Origin: Solihabitans fulvus
GTDB taxonomy: Bacteria > Actinomycetota > Actinomycetes > Mycobacteriales > Pseudonocardiaceae
DNA length: 64,000 bases
Direction: 5' to 3'
NCBI RefSeq assembly: GCF_008386585.1
Contig: NZ_VUOB01000059.1
Coordinates: 117,141-181,140 of the forward strand
The notes beneath the pieces are model-generated. The model was not told the origin of the DNA. It saw only the letters and a list, made by a program, of their open reading frames with translations, and searched no databases. A program made the translations under genes and the position numbers. This document shows, piece after piece, positions 8,783 to 16,600 of the stretch. Every line of letters starts with the position of its first letter. Position 1 is the first letter of the stretch.

Positions 8783-10360
8783 TCAGGGGGTGCGGCGCGC
8801 GCTGATCGCCAGGGCGATGGCCATGGCCAGCCGCTGGTCCGGGTCGTCAAGGGGCACGGTCGTCACCTCGGCCATCCGCGTCAGCCGATACCGCAACGTG
8901 TTCGGGTGCACGGCCAACTCCTTCGCCGCCTGCCGCACATCGCCCTGCGCCGCCAGCCAGGCACGCAACGTGGCCGCGTACTGCGTGCCGTTCTCCCCGT
9001 CGTGCAGCAGCAGATCCGCCACCGGCCCGCGCACCGGCAGCCGCCCCGTGTCGGCCGCCGCGGCCAGCCGGTGCAGCAGCACCTGCGCCCACGCCTTGTC
9101 GTACACCAGCGGCTCGCCAGCGCCCGAACCCGAGAAACCCGAGAAGCCCGAGAAGCCCGAGCCCGCCGCCTGCAACGCGAGGCACTCGTCGGCCTCCAGC
9201 CGGCTGGTCGGCAGCCCGGCCGCGTCCGCGCAGCCGCCGATGCCGGCCAGCACGGTCGCCTCCGCCGGCAGCTCCCTGGCCAGCGACCGCACCCAGTCCA
9301 TGGCCTGGACCGCCTCCTCGTCGCACGGCACCACGGTGTAGAGCACGTTGCCGAACAGCGCGCTGCGGCCCGGCCGCGACCAGCCGAAACCCGCCGTGGC
9401 CCGCTCGAACGCGAGCAGCGCGGCGCCGTGCTCGCCCTCCCCGGCGTGCGCCTGCACGGCGATGACCCGCAGGTCGGTGGTCGGCAGGCCGAGCCGGGTC
9501 AACACCGCGGGCGCGCCGACGGTCGACTCCAGCAGGCTGATCACCAGGTCCGCCTCGGCCTGCCGCTCCAGGTCCGCGCTGGCCCTGGCCCGCAGCAGGT
9601 GCAGCGCGGCGGTGCGGGCCCCGTCCACCAGGGCCGCCGTCCGCTGCGGGTCGACCGGCCCGTCCACCTCGACCCACACCGAGCCGAGCAGTTCCCGACC
9701 GGCCCGCACGGCGGCGACCAGCCTGCTGCCCAACGCCTCGGTCAGCTGCGGCACGAACAGCGGCTCGTCCGAGGTGGCCAGGTGCCCGAACACGCCGTGC
9801 TCGTCCTGCACGCGCCGGACCTCGTCGGGCACCCGCCTGCCGAGGATCGTCTGCACCCGCACGGGATCCACGTCCTGCTGCCGATAGGAGTACGCCAGCA
9901 CCCTGGACTGCTGGTCCTCGATCGTCACCGGCCCGCCGACCACCGCCGCGATGGCGTCCGCCAGCGCGAACAGGTCGCCGGGTCCCTCCGCGCACCCCTG
10001 CCGCTGGCCGCCGAGGACGAGCGTCTGCGCGACGTTGACCAGCTGACTCCACGGCACCTCGGGATCCACCAGCAGCACCGCCGCGCCGGAGCGCCTTGCC
10101 GCGGCCAGCACGCGCTCGTCCAGCGGCGGGTGGCCGTGCAGCACGACCGCGGCGGCCCTGGTGTTGCCGACCAGCCGCGCGGCGGCGGAGGCCGAGCCGG
10201 TGCCGAGCCCGAGCAGGACGTCGTCGTGGGCGGCGGTGGTGGACTCGGCGGGGTCGTGCAGCGCGACGCCGCGCAGCTCGACCTCGCGGCCACGCGGCGC
10301 GCACGACAGGTGCGTGCCAAGGCTGCCGAGCACGTCGACAAGCCGATCCAGGGCGACCAT
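8783..10360 (-). CDS. PucR/CdaR-family transcriptional regulator
   Basis: This 525-residue regulator starts at the ATG at 10360. The N-terminal part is a sensory region containing a GAF-like stretch (GGPVTIEDQQSRVLAYSY, about residue 150). The C-terminal 60 residues form the PucR-type HTH (QAAKELAVHPNTLRYRLTRM). Family members control purine, proline, sugar-acid or GABA catabolism; the target here cannot be read. A tandem 9-base repeat within the gene encodes GFSGFSGFSG in a linker. It is divergent from the DUF3099 gene, and the methyltransferase follows after 99 bases on the same strand. Confidence 0.85.
   Translation of the reverse strand: MVALDRLVDVLGSLGTHLSCAPRGREVELRGVALHDPAESTTAAHDDVLLGLGTGSASAAARLVGNTRAAAVVLHGHPPLDERVLAAARRSGAAVLLVDPEVPWSQLVNVAQTLVLGGQRQGCAEGPGDLFALADAIAAVVGGPVTIEDQQSRVLAYSYRQQDVDPVRVQTILGRRVPDEVRRVQDEHGVFGHLATSDEPLFVPQLTEALGSRLVAAVRAGRELLGSVWVEVDGPVDPQRTAALVDGARTAALHLLRARASADLERQAEADLVISLLESTVGAPAVLTRLGLPTTDLRVIAVQAHAGEGEHGAALLAFERATAGFGWSRPGRSALFGNVLYTVVPCDEEAVQAMDWVRSLARELPAEATVLAGIGGCADAAGLPTSRLEADECLALQAAGSGFSGFSGFSGSGAGEPLVYDKAWAQVLLHRLAAAADTGRLPVRGPVADLLLHDGENGTQYAATLRAWLAAQGDVRQAAKELAVHPNTLRYRLTRMAEVTTVPLDDPDQRLAMAIALAISARRTP
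9123..9162 (-). repeat. In-frame 9-base tandem repeat in the PucR-type gene
   Basis: Units close to CCCGAGAAG (plus strand) repeat about four times and encode Gly-Phe-Ser triplets between the central and C-terminal domains. The copy number is probably variable between strains. Confidence 0.7.
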
Positions 10361-10495
10361 TTTCGCTCGCTCACCAGTACTGGGCGGTATCGGGCGAATC
10401 GTAACTGCACGCCGGGCGGACCTGGTCGAGATCGACACTCCGGGGCGGTGTTGGATGTAACCCGACGGTGGGATGATGAACGCGGAGGTGGTGTC

Positions 10496-10816
10496 GTGAA
10501 GAACCCCGAGTCGGGCGACACCCCGGTGCTGATCACCGAGGCCGAGCCCTCGTACAACGATCAGCACGCGGCGCGCAAGCGCAAGTACGCGATCATCATG
10601 GGCGCGCGCATCCCGTGCCTGGTGCTCGCGTTCGTCTTCATCCAGACCTGGTGGCTGGCTCTGGCGTTCCTGGTCCTCTCCGTGCCGCTGCCGTGGATCG
10701 CGGTGCTGATCGCCAACGACCGGCCGCCGCGCAAGTCCGAAGAGGTCAACCGGTTCCGGGCGGACCAGCAGCGCAAGGCGTTGGAGGCTCGCGAGCACCC
10801 GGTCATCGACGGCTGA
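10496..10816 (+). CDS. DUF3099 membrane protein
   Basis: This 106-residue protein has two transmembrane helices (IIMGARIPCLVLAFVFI and LALAFLVLSVPLPWIAVLI, about residues 33-72) followed by a charged cytosolic tail. The pattern matches the actinobacterial DUF3099 family, whose function is unknown. The start is the GTG at 10496, with CGGAGG 9 bases upstream. The stop codon lies inside a 21-base tandem duplication, and a strong hairpin follows. Confidence 0.8.
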   Translation: MKNPESGDTPVLITEAEPSYNDQHAARKRKYAIIMGARIPCLVLAFVFIQTWWLALAFLVLSVPLPWIAVLIANDRPPRKSEEVNRFRADQQRKALEAREHPVIDG

Positions 10817-10848
10817 CCGAATTCCGTCGACCGCTGACCGAATTCCGC
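10807..10848 (+). repeat. 21-base tandem duplication containing the DUF3099 stop codon
   Basis: Two adjacent 21-base units are identical at 19 positions. The first contains the TGA of the DUF3099 gene (10814-10816); the second repeats it in the same frame. Confidence 0.85.
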
Positions 10849-10851
10849 CTG

Positions 10852-10885
10852 CCGCATTCGGGCAATGACGTTTGCCCGAATGCGG
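10852..10885 (+). terminator. Terminator of the DUF3099 gene
   Basis: A perfect 14-bp stem (CCGCATTCGGGCAA and its complement) has a 6-base loop and lies just after the stop-codon duplication. Confidence 0.85.
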
Positions 10886-11005
10886 ATTCGGTTCGCGAGG
10901 GGTCACACAGGGCCGCCCGTTCGCGCAGCACGAGCGCACTCGCTTATGTCCGGCTTATACCGTTCGCGTGTAATATTTGCGCGACCCGCGAACGGAGCAG
11001 CCACA

Positions 11006-11665
11006 GTGCGCGTACTGATAGCCGAGGACGAGGCGATGCTCGCCGACGCGATAGCGGAGGGTCTTCGCCGGATCTCGATGGCCGTCGACGTCTGCCACGA
11101 CGGCCAGGCAGCGCTGGACCGGCTGTCCGTCAACGACTACGACGTCCTGGTGCTGGACCGCGACCTGCCGACCGTGCACGGCGACGACGTCTGCCGCAGG
11201 CTGATCGCCGACAGCCGGGACGTCCGCGTGCTGATGCTCACCGCCGCGGTCGGCATCAGGGATCGGGTCGCGGGCCTCGGCCTCGGCGCGGACGACTACC
11301 TCACCAAGCCGTTCGCCTTCGACGAGTTGGTCGCCAGGATCCAGGCGCTGGCCAGGAGGTCGCGGCCCGCGCTGCCGCCGGTGCTCGAACGCGGCGGCGT
11401 CACGCTCGACCTGCCACGGCACCAGGCCGCCCGCGACGGACGGTTCCTTCCGTTGTCGCCCAAGGAGTTCGCCGTGCTGACGGTGCTGATGCGGGCCGAA
11501 GGCACCGTGGTCAGCGCCGAGCAGCTGCTGGAGAAGGCGTGGGACGAGCACGCGGACCCGTTCACCAACGCGGTCCGGGTGGCCGTGATGACGTTGCGGC
11601 GCAAGCTGGGCGACCCGCCGATCATCGAGACGGTGTCCGGCGTCGGCTACCGCTTCGCGCCATGA
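11006..11665 (+). CDS. OmpR/PhoB-family response regulator
   Basis: This 219-residue protein has a receiver domain (1-120) with acidic residues ED (7-8), phospho-acceptor D51 (VLDRDLP) and the lysine of DDYLTKPF. A winged-helix effector domain (130-219) ends in SGVGYRF. The start is the GTG at 11006 with GGAG upstream. Its stop overlaps the ATG of the histidine kinase gene (ATGA), so the pair is coupled. It is a close paralogue of the regulator at 48756. The stimulus is unknown. Confidence 0.92.
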   Translation: MRVLIAEDEAMLADAIAEGLRRISMAVDVCHDGQAALDRLSVNDYDVLVLDRDLPTVHGDDVCRRLIADSRDVRVLMLTAAVGIRDRVAGLGLGADDYLTKPFAFDELVARIQALARRSRPALPPVLERGGVTLDLPRHQAARDGRFLPLSPKEFAVLTVLMRAEGTVVSAEQLLEKAWDEHADPFTNAVRVAVMTLRRKLGDPPIIETVSGVGYRFAP

Positions 11666-12732
11666 GGCGCCGTCGCCGGTCCATCCGCGTGCGCGTCGCG
11701 GTCCTGATGGCGGTGGTGTTCCTGCTCGGCATCGGTGTCGGCTGCACGCTGCTGGCCGTCATGTTGGCGCCCAGGATCACCGAAGGACTGACCTTCGCCT
11801 ACACGACGGCCAGCCGCGTCCTGACCTTCAGCCAAGTCTCCTCGGTGGGCTTTCTGGCGGGCGCGCTGCTCGGCGCCGCGCTCGCGGCGTTCCTCGGCTG
11901 GCTGTTGGCCGGCGTCCTGCTCCGCCCGCTGTCCCTGATGACCGCCGCGACCGCGCGGCTGAATCCGCAGAGCCTCGGCCAGCGCGTCAGTTTCACCAGT
12001 AACAGCAAGGAACTCGGCGAGCTGGCCGGGTCCGTCGACGCGATGCTCGACCGGCTGGCCACCGGCTTCGACAGCCAGAGTCGCTTCGTGGCCAACGCGT
12101 CGCACGAGCTGCGCACCCCGCTCGCGGTGCAGCGCACCCTGGTTGAGGTCGCCATGCAGGCGCCGGACGCGAGCCAGGATCTGCGCAGGCTCGGCGCGCA
12201 ACTCCTGCTGGTCAACGAACGAAGCGAGCGCATGATCGAGGGGCTGCTCGCGCTGGCGGTGAGCGACAGGGGCATCACCGGCAACGCTCCGGTCCGGCTC
12301 GATCAACTGGTGCTCGGCGTGCTGAACGACTACCGGGAAAAGCTTGCCGCCCAAGGCATCGAGCTAACCCACGCGCTTGACGAACGGGTCGTCGCTGGCG
12401 ATTCCGCGCTGCTGGAGCGACTCGTGGTCAACCTCGTCGAGAACGCCATCAAGTACAACGAGCCCGGCGGCTGGATCCACGTCAGGGTCGGCGACGAGCC
12501 TGCCCTGATGGTGCACAACTCGGGGCAGCGCGTGCCAGCCGAGGCCGTCTCCCGGCTGTTCGAGCCGTTCCGCAGGCTGACCAACGACCGCACCGACCAC
12601 GGCGGGGGAGCGGGCCTCGGCCTGTCGATCGCGCGCTCGATCACCGACGCGCACGGCGGCGGCATCGGCGCAGTCCCCGGCGATCACGGCGGACTGCGCG
12701 TGGAGGTCATGCTGCCGGCCGCGTCCCTGTGA
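11662..12732 (+). CDS. Sensor histidine kinase
   Basis: This 356-residue membrane kinase has two transmembrane helices (about 11-35 and 60-85) with a very short loop between them, so little of it is outside the cell. A HAMP domain follows, then the H box FVANASHELRTPL with the phosphorylated His, an N box LVVNLVENAIKYNE and a G box GAGLGLSIARS. It is translationally coupled to the upstream response regulator. The short sensor loop suggests detection of a membrane state rather than an extracellular ligand, which is an inference. Confidence 0.92.
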   Translation: MRRRRRSIRVRVAVLMAVVFLLGIGVGCTLLAVMLAPRITEGLTFAYTTASRVLTFSQVSSVGFLAGALLGAALAAFLGWLLAGVLLRPLSLMTAATARLNPQSLGQRVSFTSNSKELGELAGSVDAMLDRLATGFDSQSRFVANASHELRTPLAVQRTLVEVAMQAPDASQDLRRLGAQLLLVNERSERMIEGLLALAVSDRGITGNAPVRLDQLVLGVLNDYREKLAAQGIELTHALDERVVAGDSALLERLVVNLVENAIKYNEPGGWIHVRVGDEPALMVHNSGQRVPAEAVSRLFEPFRRLTNDRTDHGGGAGLGLSIARSITDAHGGGIGAVPGDHGGLRVEVMLPAASL

Positions 12733-12862
12733 CAAATCTCGCCGCACAAACCTCGCCAAAAAAGTCTGACCGCACTGTCGCCGACGCGTTCCCGCCCTGG
12801 CGAAGGCCTTTTTCGGGCCGCCGCATAAGGGCGAGATAAGCGCTTTCGATTATCCGCCCGAA

Positions 12863-12890
12863 ATGCCCACTTCGTTATCACTGTGGGCAT
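12863..12890. promoter_or_regulatory. Inverted repeat over the acyltransferase start codon
   Basis: ATGCCCAC and GTGGGCAT are perfect 8-base inverted arms separated by 12 bases. The right arm includes the start codon at 12889. It could be an operator or an RNA hairpin that hides the start site. Confidence 0.45.
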
Positions 12891-14124
12891 GACCATGACG
12901 CACGACGAATACCTCGGCATGCGGCGGTTTCCCGCCCTGGACGGCGTGCGCGCGATCGCCGCGCTGCTCGTCGTCTTCTTCCACTACGGCGGCCCGGGCG
13001 CGCTGTCGGGCTGGATCGCCGTGCAGGCGTTCTTCGTGCTGTCCGGGTTCCTGATCACCACGCTCGCCCTGCGCGAGGAGTCCCGCACCGGCCGGCTCTC
13101 GCTGCGCTCGTTCTACCTGCGCAGGGTGTTCCGCATCCTGCCCGTCTACGCGGTGATCCTCGCCGGCACGACCGTGGTGTTCGCGCTGCGCGGCGAGTAC
13201 GCCAGCAGCGGCCTCGCCGAGGCCATGCCGCTGCACCTGACGTTCTTCAACGAGCTCGGTGGCGCGAACCCGTTCGGCCAGGCGTGGTCCCTCGGCGTGG
13301 AGCAGAAGTTCTACCTGTTCTGGCCGCTGCTCGCCTTCGCGATGCTGCCAACCGTCCCGGCGCGCGCGGTGACGCGCGGCTGGTTCACGGCGGCCGCGCT
13401 GGTGCTGTCCCTCGCGCTGGTCCCGGCGACCAACGGCGTGTCGGTGCACTACTTCTCGCTGCTCGCCGGCTGCCTGCTGGCCGTCCTGATGCACCAGCCC
13501 AAGGGCTTCGCCCTCGTCCGGCCGCTGACCTCACCGGTCGCCAGGGTCGTCACCCCGCTCGTCTTCGTCGCGGCCCAGCTCGCCGTGCGGCCGGCCGGGG
13601 CGTTGTTCGGCAACTGGCAGTCGGTGGTCCCGTTCTACTCGCTGGCCGTGGCGCTGATGCTGCCGGCCCTGCTCACCCCAGGCAGGCTCTCGCGGGCCCT
13701 CTCCTGCCGCCCGGTCGCCTTCGTCGGCGAGCGCTCCTACTCGCTCTACCTGATCCAGGCGCTGGCGGCCGTCACCGTCACCACCGTCCTGCCCGAGCTG
13801 CGCGGCCTCGCCGAGGCAACCGCCGTCGCCCTGCTGGCGCTGCTCCTCGCGACCCTGCTGCACCGCTCGGTCGAACTGCCGATGATCCGACTGGGCCGCA
13901 GGCTGACGGCGGTACGGACCGCCGCGCCCACGTCCGCTCAGCGCGGCTGCGCCCCGACCCCGCGCACCGCGTTCGCCCCAGCGCGCGTCCCGGCCAGCAG
14001 TGCGTCGGCGCGCGAGGCGCCGCCGAGCCACGCGGTCAGCAGGCCTGCGTTGAAGGCGTCGCCCGCGCCGGTCGAGTCGATGCACTCGGCCTGCTCGGCC
14101 GGCACCGACACCAGGCCGTCCTGA
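12889..14124 (+). CDS. Acyltransferase 3 family membrane protein (OafA/YrhL type)
   Basis: This is a multi-pass membrane acyltransferase of about 411 residues. The N-terminal signature RFPALDGVRAIAALLVVFFHYG contains the family's R/D and H residues, and QAFFVLSGFLITTLALREE is also typical. Members transfer acetyl or other acyl groups to cell-surface sugars, peptidoglycan or small molecules. About ten hydrophobic helices end near residue 345. The start is uncertain (GTG 12883, ATG 12889 or 12895) because no good ribosome binding site is present. The last 60 or so residues are low-complexity and are read antisense to the psuK-like gene over 187 bases, so the original stop has probably been lost. 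Confidence 0.82.
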   Translation: MTMTHDEYLGMRRFPALDGVRAIAALLVVFFHYGGPGALSGWIAVQAFFVLSGFLITTLALREESRTGRLSLRSFYLRRVFRILPVYAVILAGTTVVFALRGEYASSGLAEAMPLHLTFFNELGGANPFGQAWSLGVEQKFYLFWPLLAFAMLPTVPARAVTRGWFTAAALVLSLALVPATNGVSVHYFSLLAGCLLAVLMHQPKGFALVRPLTSPVARVVTPLVFVAAQLAVRPAGALFGNWQSVVPFYSLAVALMLPALLTPGRLSRALSCRPVAFVGERSYSLYLIQALAAVTVTTVLPELRGLAEATAVALLALLLATLLHRSVELPMIRLGRRLTAVRTAAPTSAQRGCAPTPRTAFAPARVPASSASAREAPPSHAVSRPALKASPAPVESMHSACSAGTDTRPS

Positions 14125-14819
14125 TCCACCCAACTGGCGCCGCGCTCGCCGGCCGTGACCGCGACCGCGCCGACGACGCCGAGCAGCCCGGCGGCCGAAG
14201 ACGGCTCGGTCGAGCCGGTGAGCGCGTGCAGCTCATCAGTGTTGGGCAGCAACAGGTCCACGCCGCGCACCGCGTCGAGGAAGTCCCCGGCGTCGGTGAT
14301 CAGTCCGGCCGACTGCGGGTCGACCGACGTGGTCAGCCCGGCCGCGCGCGCCGCGGCGAGAACGGCCAGCCCGGCGGGCCGCGAGGACGCGTCCAACAGC
14401 ACGTAGCCGGACAGGTGCAGGTGGCTCGCCGTGGCGAGCAGGCCGGGATCGAGGTCGGACGGCGAGAAGCGCGCGTTCGCGCCCCGGTCGGGCAGCATGC
14501 TGCGCTGCCCGGTGTCGTCGACGAGCACCACCACGCAGCAGGTCGCCGCGTCGGGGTCGACCGCGAACGCGCAGCGGACACCGGCCGAGGTCAGCTCGGC
14601 GTGCACCTGGCGGCCCGCGGAGTCCGCGCCGACCCTGGCCACCAGCACCGGGCGCGCCCCGCAGCGCGCCAGCCAGGCCGCGGTGTTCGCGCCAGCGCCG
14701 CCCGGCTCGATCGTGACGCTGGCGCGCGAGTCGCCGCCGTGCACGATCGGGCCGGCGTGCCGGGCCACGACGTCCAGCCCGGCGTCGCCGACCACCACGA
14801 CGGAACCGGGTGTCGTCAC
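13938..14819 (-). CDS. psuK: PfkB-family carbohydrate kinase, probable pseudouridine kinase
   Basis: This 293-residue ribokinase-fold enzyme has the glycine-rich GGAGANTAAW near residue 40 and the PfkB signature DSTGAGDAFNAGLL near residue 245 with the catalytic Asp. On its own the family assignment would leave the substrate open. The upstream gene encodes pseudouridine-5'-phosphate glycosidase and overlaps it by 4 bases, so pseudouridine is the likely substrate: psuK makes pseudouridine 5'-phosphate, which psuG cleaves. The start is the GTG at 14819. Its 3' end overlaps the convergent acyltransferase frame. Confidence 0.85.
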   Translation of the reverse strand: MTTPGSVVVVGDAGLDVVARHAGPIVHGGDSRASVTIEPGGAGANTAAWLARCGARPVLVARVGADSAGRQVHAELTSAGVRCAFAVDPDAATCCVVVLVDDTGQRSMLPDRGANARFSPSDLDPGLLATASHLHLSGYVLLDASSRPAGLAVLAAARAAGLTTSVDPQSAGLITDAGDFLDAVRGVDLLLPNTDELHALTGSTEPSSAAGLLGVVGAVAVTAGERGASWVDQDGLVSVPAEQAECIDSTGAGDAFNAGLLTAWLGGASRADALLAGTRAGANAVRGVGAQPR

Positions 14820-15733
14820 CCGCGCAACCCGGCGAGCGCGACCGCCGACTCGGCGGCCAGCTTGGCGTTGCTCAGCACCAGCGCCTCGTTGGCGTCCAGG
14901 CTCGCGCCGCCGCTGCCGGAGTGGAAGTGCTCAAGCAGGACCGGGGTGACGTCCTTGCCGTGCACGCCGTCGCGGCGCAGCAGGTCGAGGCCCTCGTCAA
15001 GTAGCCGGTCATGCAGCACGCGGTCCACCTCGTGCTCGGCGGGGACCGGGTTGGCCAGCAGCACGCCGGAGGTGCCGGGCACCCGCGCGCGGTGCGCGGC
15101 GACCACGGCGGCGACCTGCTCGGGGCTGTCCACCCGCCACGGCACGTCGAACTCGGATTCGCGCAGGTAGAAGGCGGGGAACCGGTCGGCCCGGTAGCCC
15201 AGCACCGGCACGGACCTGGTCTCCAGCAGTTCGAGGGTGGCGCCGATGTCGAGCACCGACTTGACCCCGGAGCAGACCACCAGCACCGGGGTGGTGGCCA
15301 GCACGTCGAGGTCGGCGGACACGTCCCAGGAGGTCTGCGCGCCCCGGTGGACGCCGCCGACGCCGCCGGTGGCGAACACGCCGATGCCGACCGAGTCGGC
15401 CAGCGCAGCCGTGCTGGCGACGGTCGTGGCGCCGTCCAGCCCGAGGGCGAAGGCGGGCCCGAGGTCCCGACGGGACAGCTTCACCAGCCCGGCGTCCGCC
15501 GCGCACACCCGGTCCAGCTCGTCGCCGCTGAGCCCGATGGTCGGCGTGCCGGCGAGCACCGCGATCGTGGCCGGCGTCGCGCCGGCGGCGCGCACCACGT
15601 CCTCGAGCCGAATCGCCACCTCGCGATTGCGGCCGGGCGGCAACCCGTGCGCGAGCAGCGTGCTCTCCAACGCCACCACCGGCCGGCCCTCGGCCAGGGC
15701 GTCGGCTACTTCCTCAGCGATCCTTGTCGTCAC
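14816..15733 (-). CDS. psuG: Pseudouridine-5'-phosphate glycosidase
   Basis: This 305-residue enzyme cleaves the C-C glycosidic bond of pseudouridine 5'-phosphate, giving uracil and ribose 5-phosphate. Recognised family sequences are VALESTLLAHGLP near residue 20, TIAVLAGTPTIGLS near 56, KLSRRDLG near 86, ATTVASTA near 104 and FATGGVGGVHRG near 120. The length matches PsuG. The start is the GTG at 15733; the neighbouring ATG codons of the upstream region are in other frames. It forms a two-gene operon with the kinase. A 7-base direct repeat (TGCATCA twice, 15739-15752) lies just upstream. Confidence 0.93.
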   Translation of the reverse strand: MTTRIAEEVADALAEGRPVVALESTLLAHGLPPGRNREVAIRLEDVVRAAGATPATIAVLAGTPTIGLSGDELDRVCAADAGLVKLSRRDLGPAFALGLDGATTVASTAALADSVGIGVFATGGVGGVHRGAQTSWDVSADLDVLATTPVLVVCSGVKSVLDIGATLELLETRSVPVLGYRADRFPAFYLRESEFDVPWRVDSPEQVAAVVAAHRARVPGTSGVLLANPVPAEHEVDRVLHDRLLDEGLDLLRRDGVHGKDVTPVLLEHFHSGSGGASLDANEALVLSNAKLAAESAVALAGLRG

Positions 15734-15796
15734 AACCGTGCATCATGCATCACCCGACCGGACGAACTGTCCCGCCGGGGGAGGTGATCAGGCATC

Positions 15797-16060
15797 ATGG
15801 AACCCGTGAGCACTTCCACCTTGACGAATCCGGACACCGAGACTCGGCCGGAAGGCACGGACACCACCGGGGACGACTCTCCGAAGATGTTCCACTACGT
15901 GAAGAAGGCCAAGATCGCCGAGAGCGCGGTCATGGGCACTCACGTGGTCGCGCTGTGCGGCGAGGTCTTCCCGGTGACCAAGTCGCCGAAGCCGGGCTCC
16001 CCGGTCTGCCCGAAGTGCAAGAAGATCTACGACAAGCTGCCGTCCGGCGGCGACGCCTGA
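15797..16060 (+). CDS. DUF3039 protein (small zinc-ribbon-like)
   Basis: This 87-residue actinobacterial protein has a disordered acidic N-terminal third, then MFHYVKKAKIAESAVMG, a cysteine in ALCGEVF and a CPKCKKIY motif that could bind zinc. It matches the DUF3039 family, whose function is unknown. The start is the ATG at 15797 after GGGGGAGG. It is divergent from psuG with 63 bases between the starts. A short hairpin follows at 16079-16101. Confidence 0.82.
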   Translation: MEPVSTSTLTNPDTETRPEGTDTTGDDSPKMFHYVKKAKIAESAVMGTHVVALCGEVFPVTKSPKPGSPVCPKCKKIYDKLPSGGDA

Positions 16061-16078
16061 CCTGTGCGGACACCCGCT

Positions 16079-16101
16079 GATCCGGCTCCTCGCGCCGGAT
16101 C
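16079..16101 (+). terminator. Terminator between DUF3039 and a convergent small gene
   Basis: An 8-bp perfect stem (GATCCGGC and its complement) has a 7-base loop and lies between two convergent genes. Confidence 0.6.
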
Positions 16102-16120
16102 GGCGTGTGTCGCCGTGTCG

Positions 16121-16438
16121 CTAGGCGGTCGCGGCGAGCGTCGGCCACACCAGACGAATCTTGGTGCCTCGGCCGAAGAAGCGCTCCGCTCGCTCGACGG
16201 AGGGGAAGCTGCACTGCAAGCTCCCATCCGAGGCGATCGTGTGGACCTGCCGCTCGAACGCCATGCCCCAGGCGACGATCGAGGCGTCCTCGAACTCGCC
16301 CTCTTCTTCGACCACCGCGAACAGCCGGGGCGCGCAGAAGGTGACCAGTTCCTCCGCCAGCTCGGCGAACCTCTCCTCGGTCAACGACACGCCCGTTGCG
16401 CCAGCGCCCCCGTCGCCTTCGCCTGCCGTGTCATTCAT
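16121..16438 (-). CDS. Small protein of unknown function beside an Scr1/Scr2 locus
   Basis: This 105-residue soluble protein starts at the ATG at 16438, with GGGAGG 6 bases upstream. I recognise no family. The N-terminal 20 residues are Gly/Ala-rich and probably disordered; the rest looks like a compact alpha/beta domain (ERFAELAEELVTFC, then WGMAFERQVHTIASDG). It is transcribed away from the Scr1-type regulator at 16601, with which it shares a 162-base promoter region, so it may be a target or partner of that regulator. Confidence 0.65.
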   Translation of the reverse strand: MNDTAGEGDGGAGATGVSLTEERFAELAEELVTFCAPRLFAVVEEEGEFEDASIVAWGMAFERQVHTIASDGSLQCSFPSVERAERFFGRGTKIRLVWPTLAATA

Positions 16439-16523
16439 GTCGACCTCCCGGTGTCGTGTGGCCCGAACGGGTACTGAGCGCGGGCGATAGGGTCTCGTGA
16501 CCTTGATCGATGTGCTGCCAGTC

Positions 16524-16543
16524 ACATCATCGGTGATGTAGAT
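16524..16543. promoter_or_regulatory. Candidate operator of the first Scr1-type locus
   Basis: It combines a perfect inverted repeat ACATCA-TCGG-TGATGT (16524-16539) with an AT-rich GATGTAGAT (16535-16543). The second motif and its flank recur upstream of the other Scr1-type gene at about 55.9 kb in the same orientation relative to the gene. Confidence 0.5.
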
Positions 16544-16600
16544 GCTAAATTTCGGTTCAACAAGCCGGAAGTCCCTGATCGAGTGACTGCGAGGTCGTGC

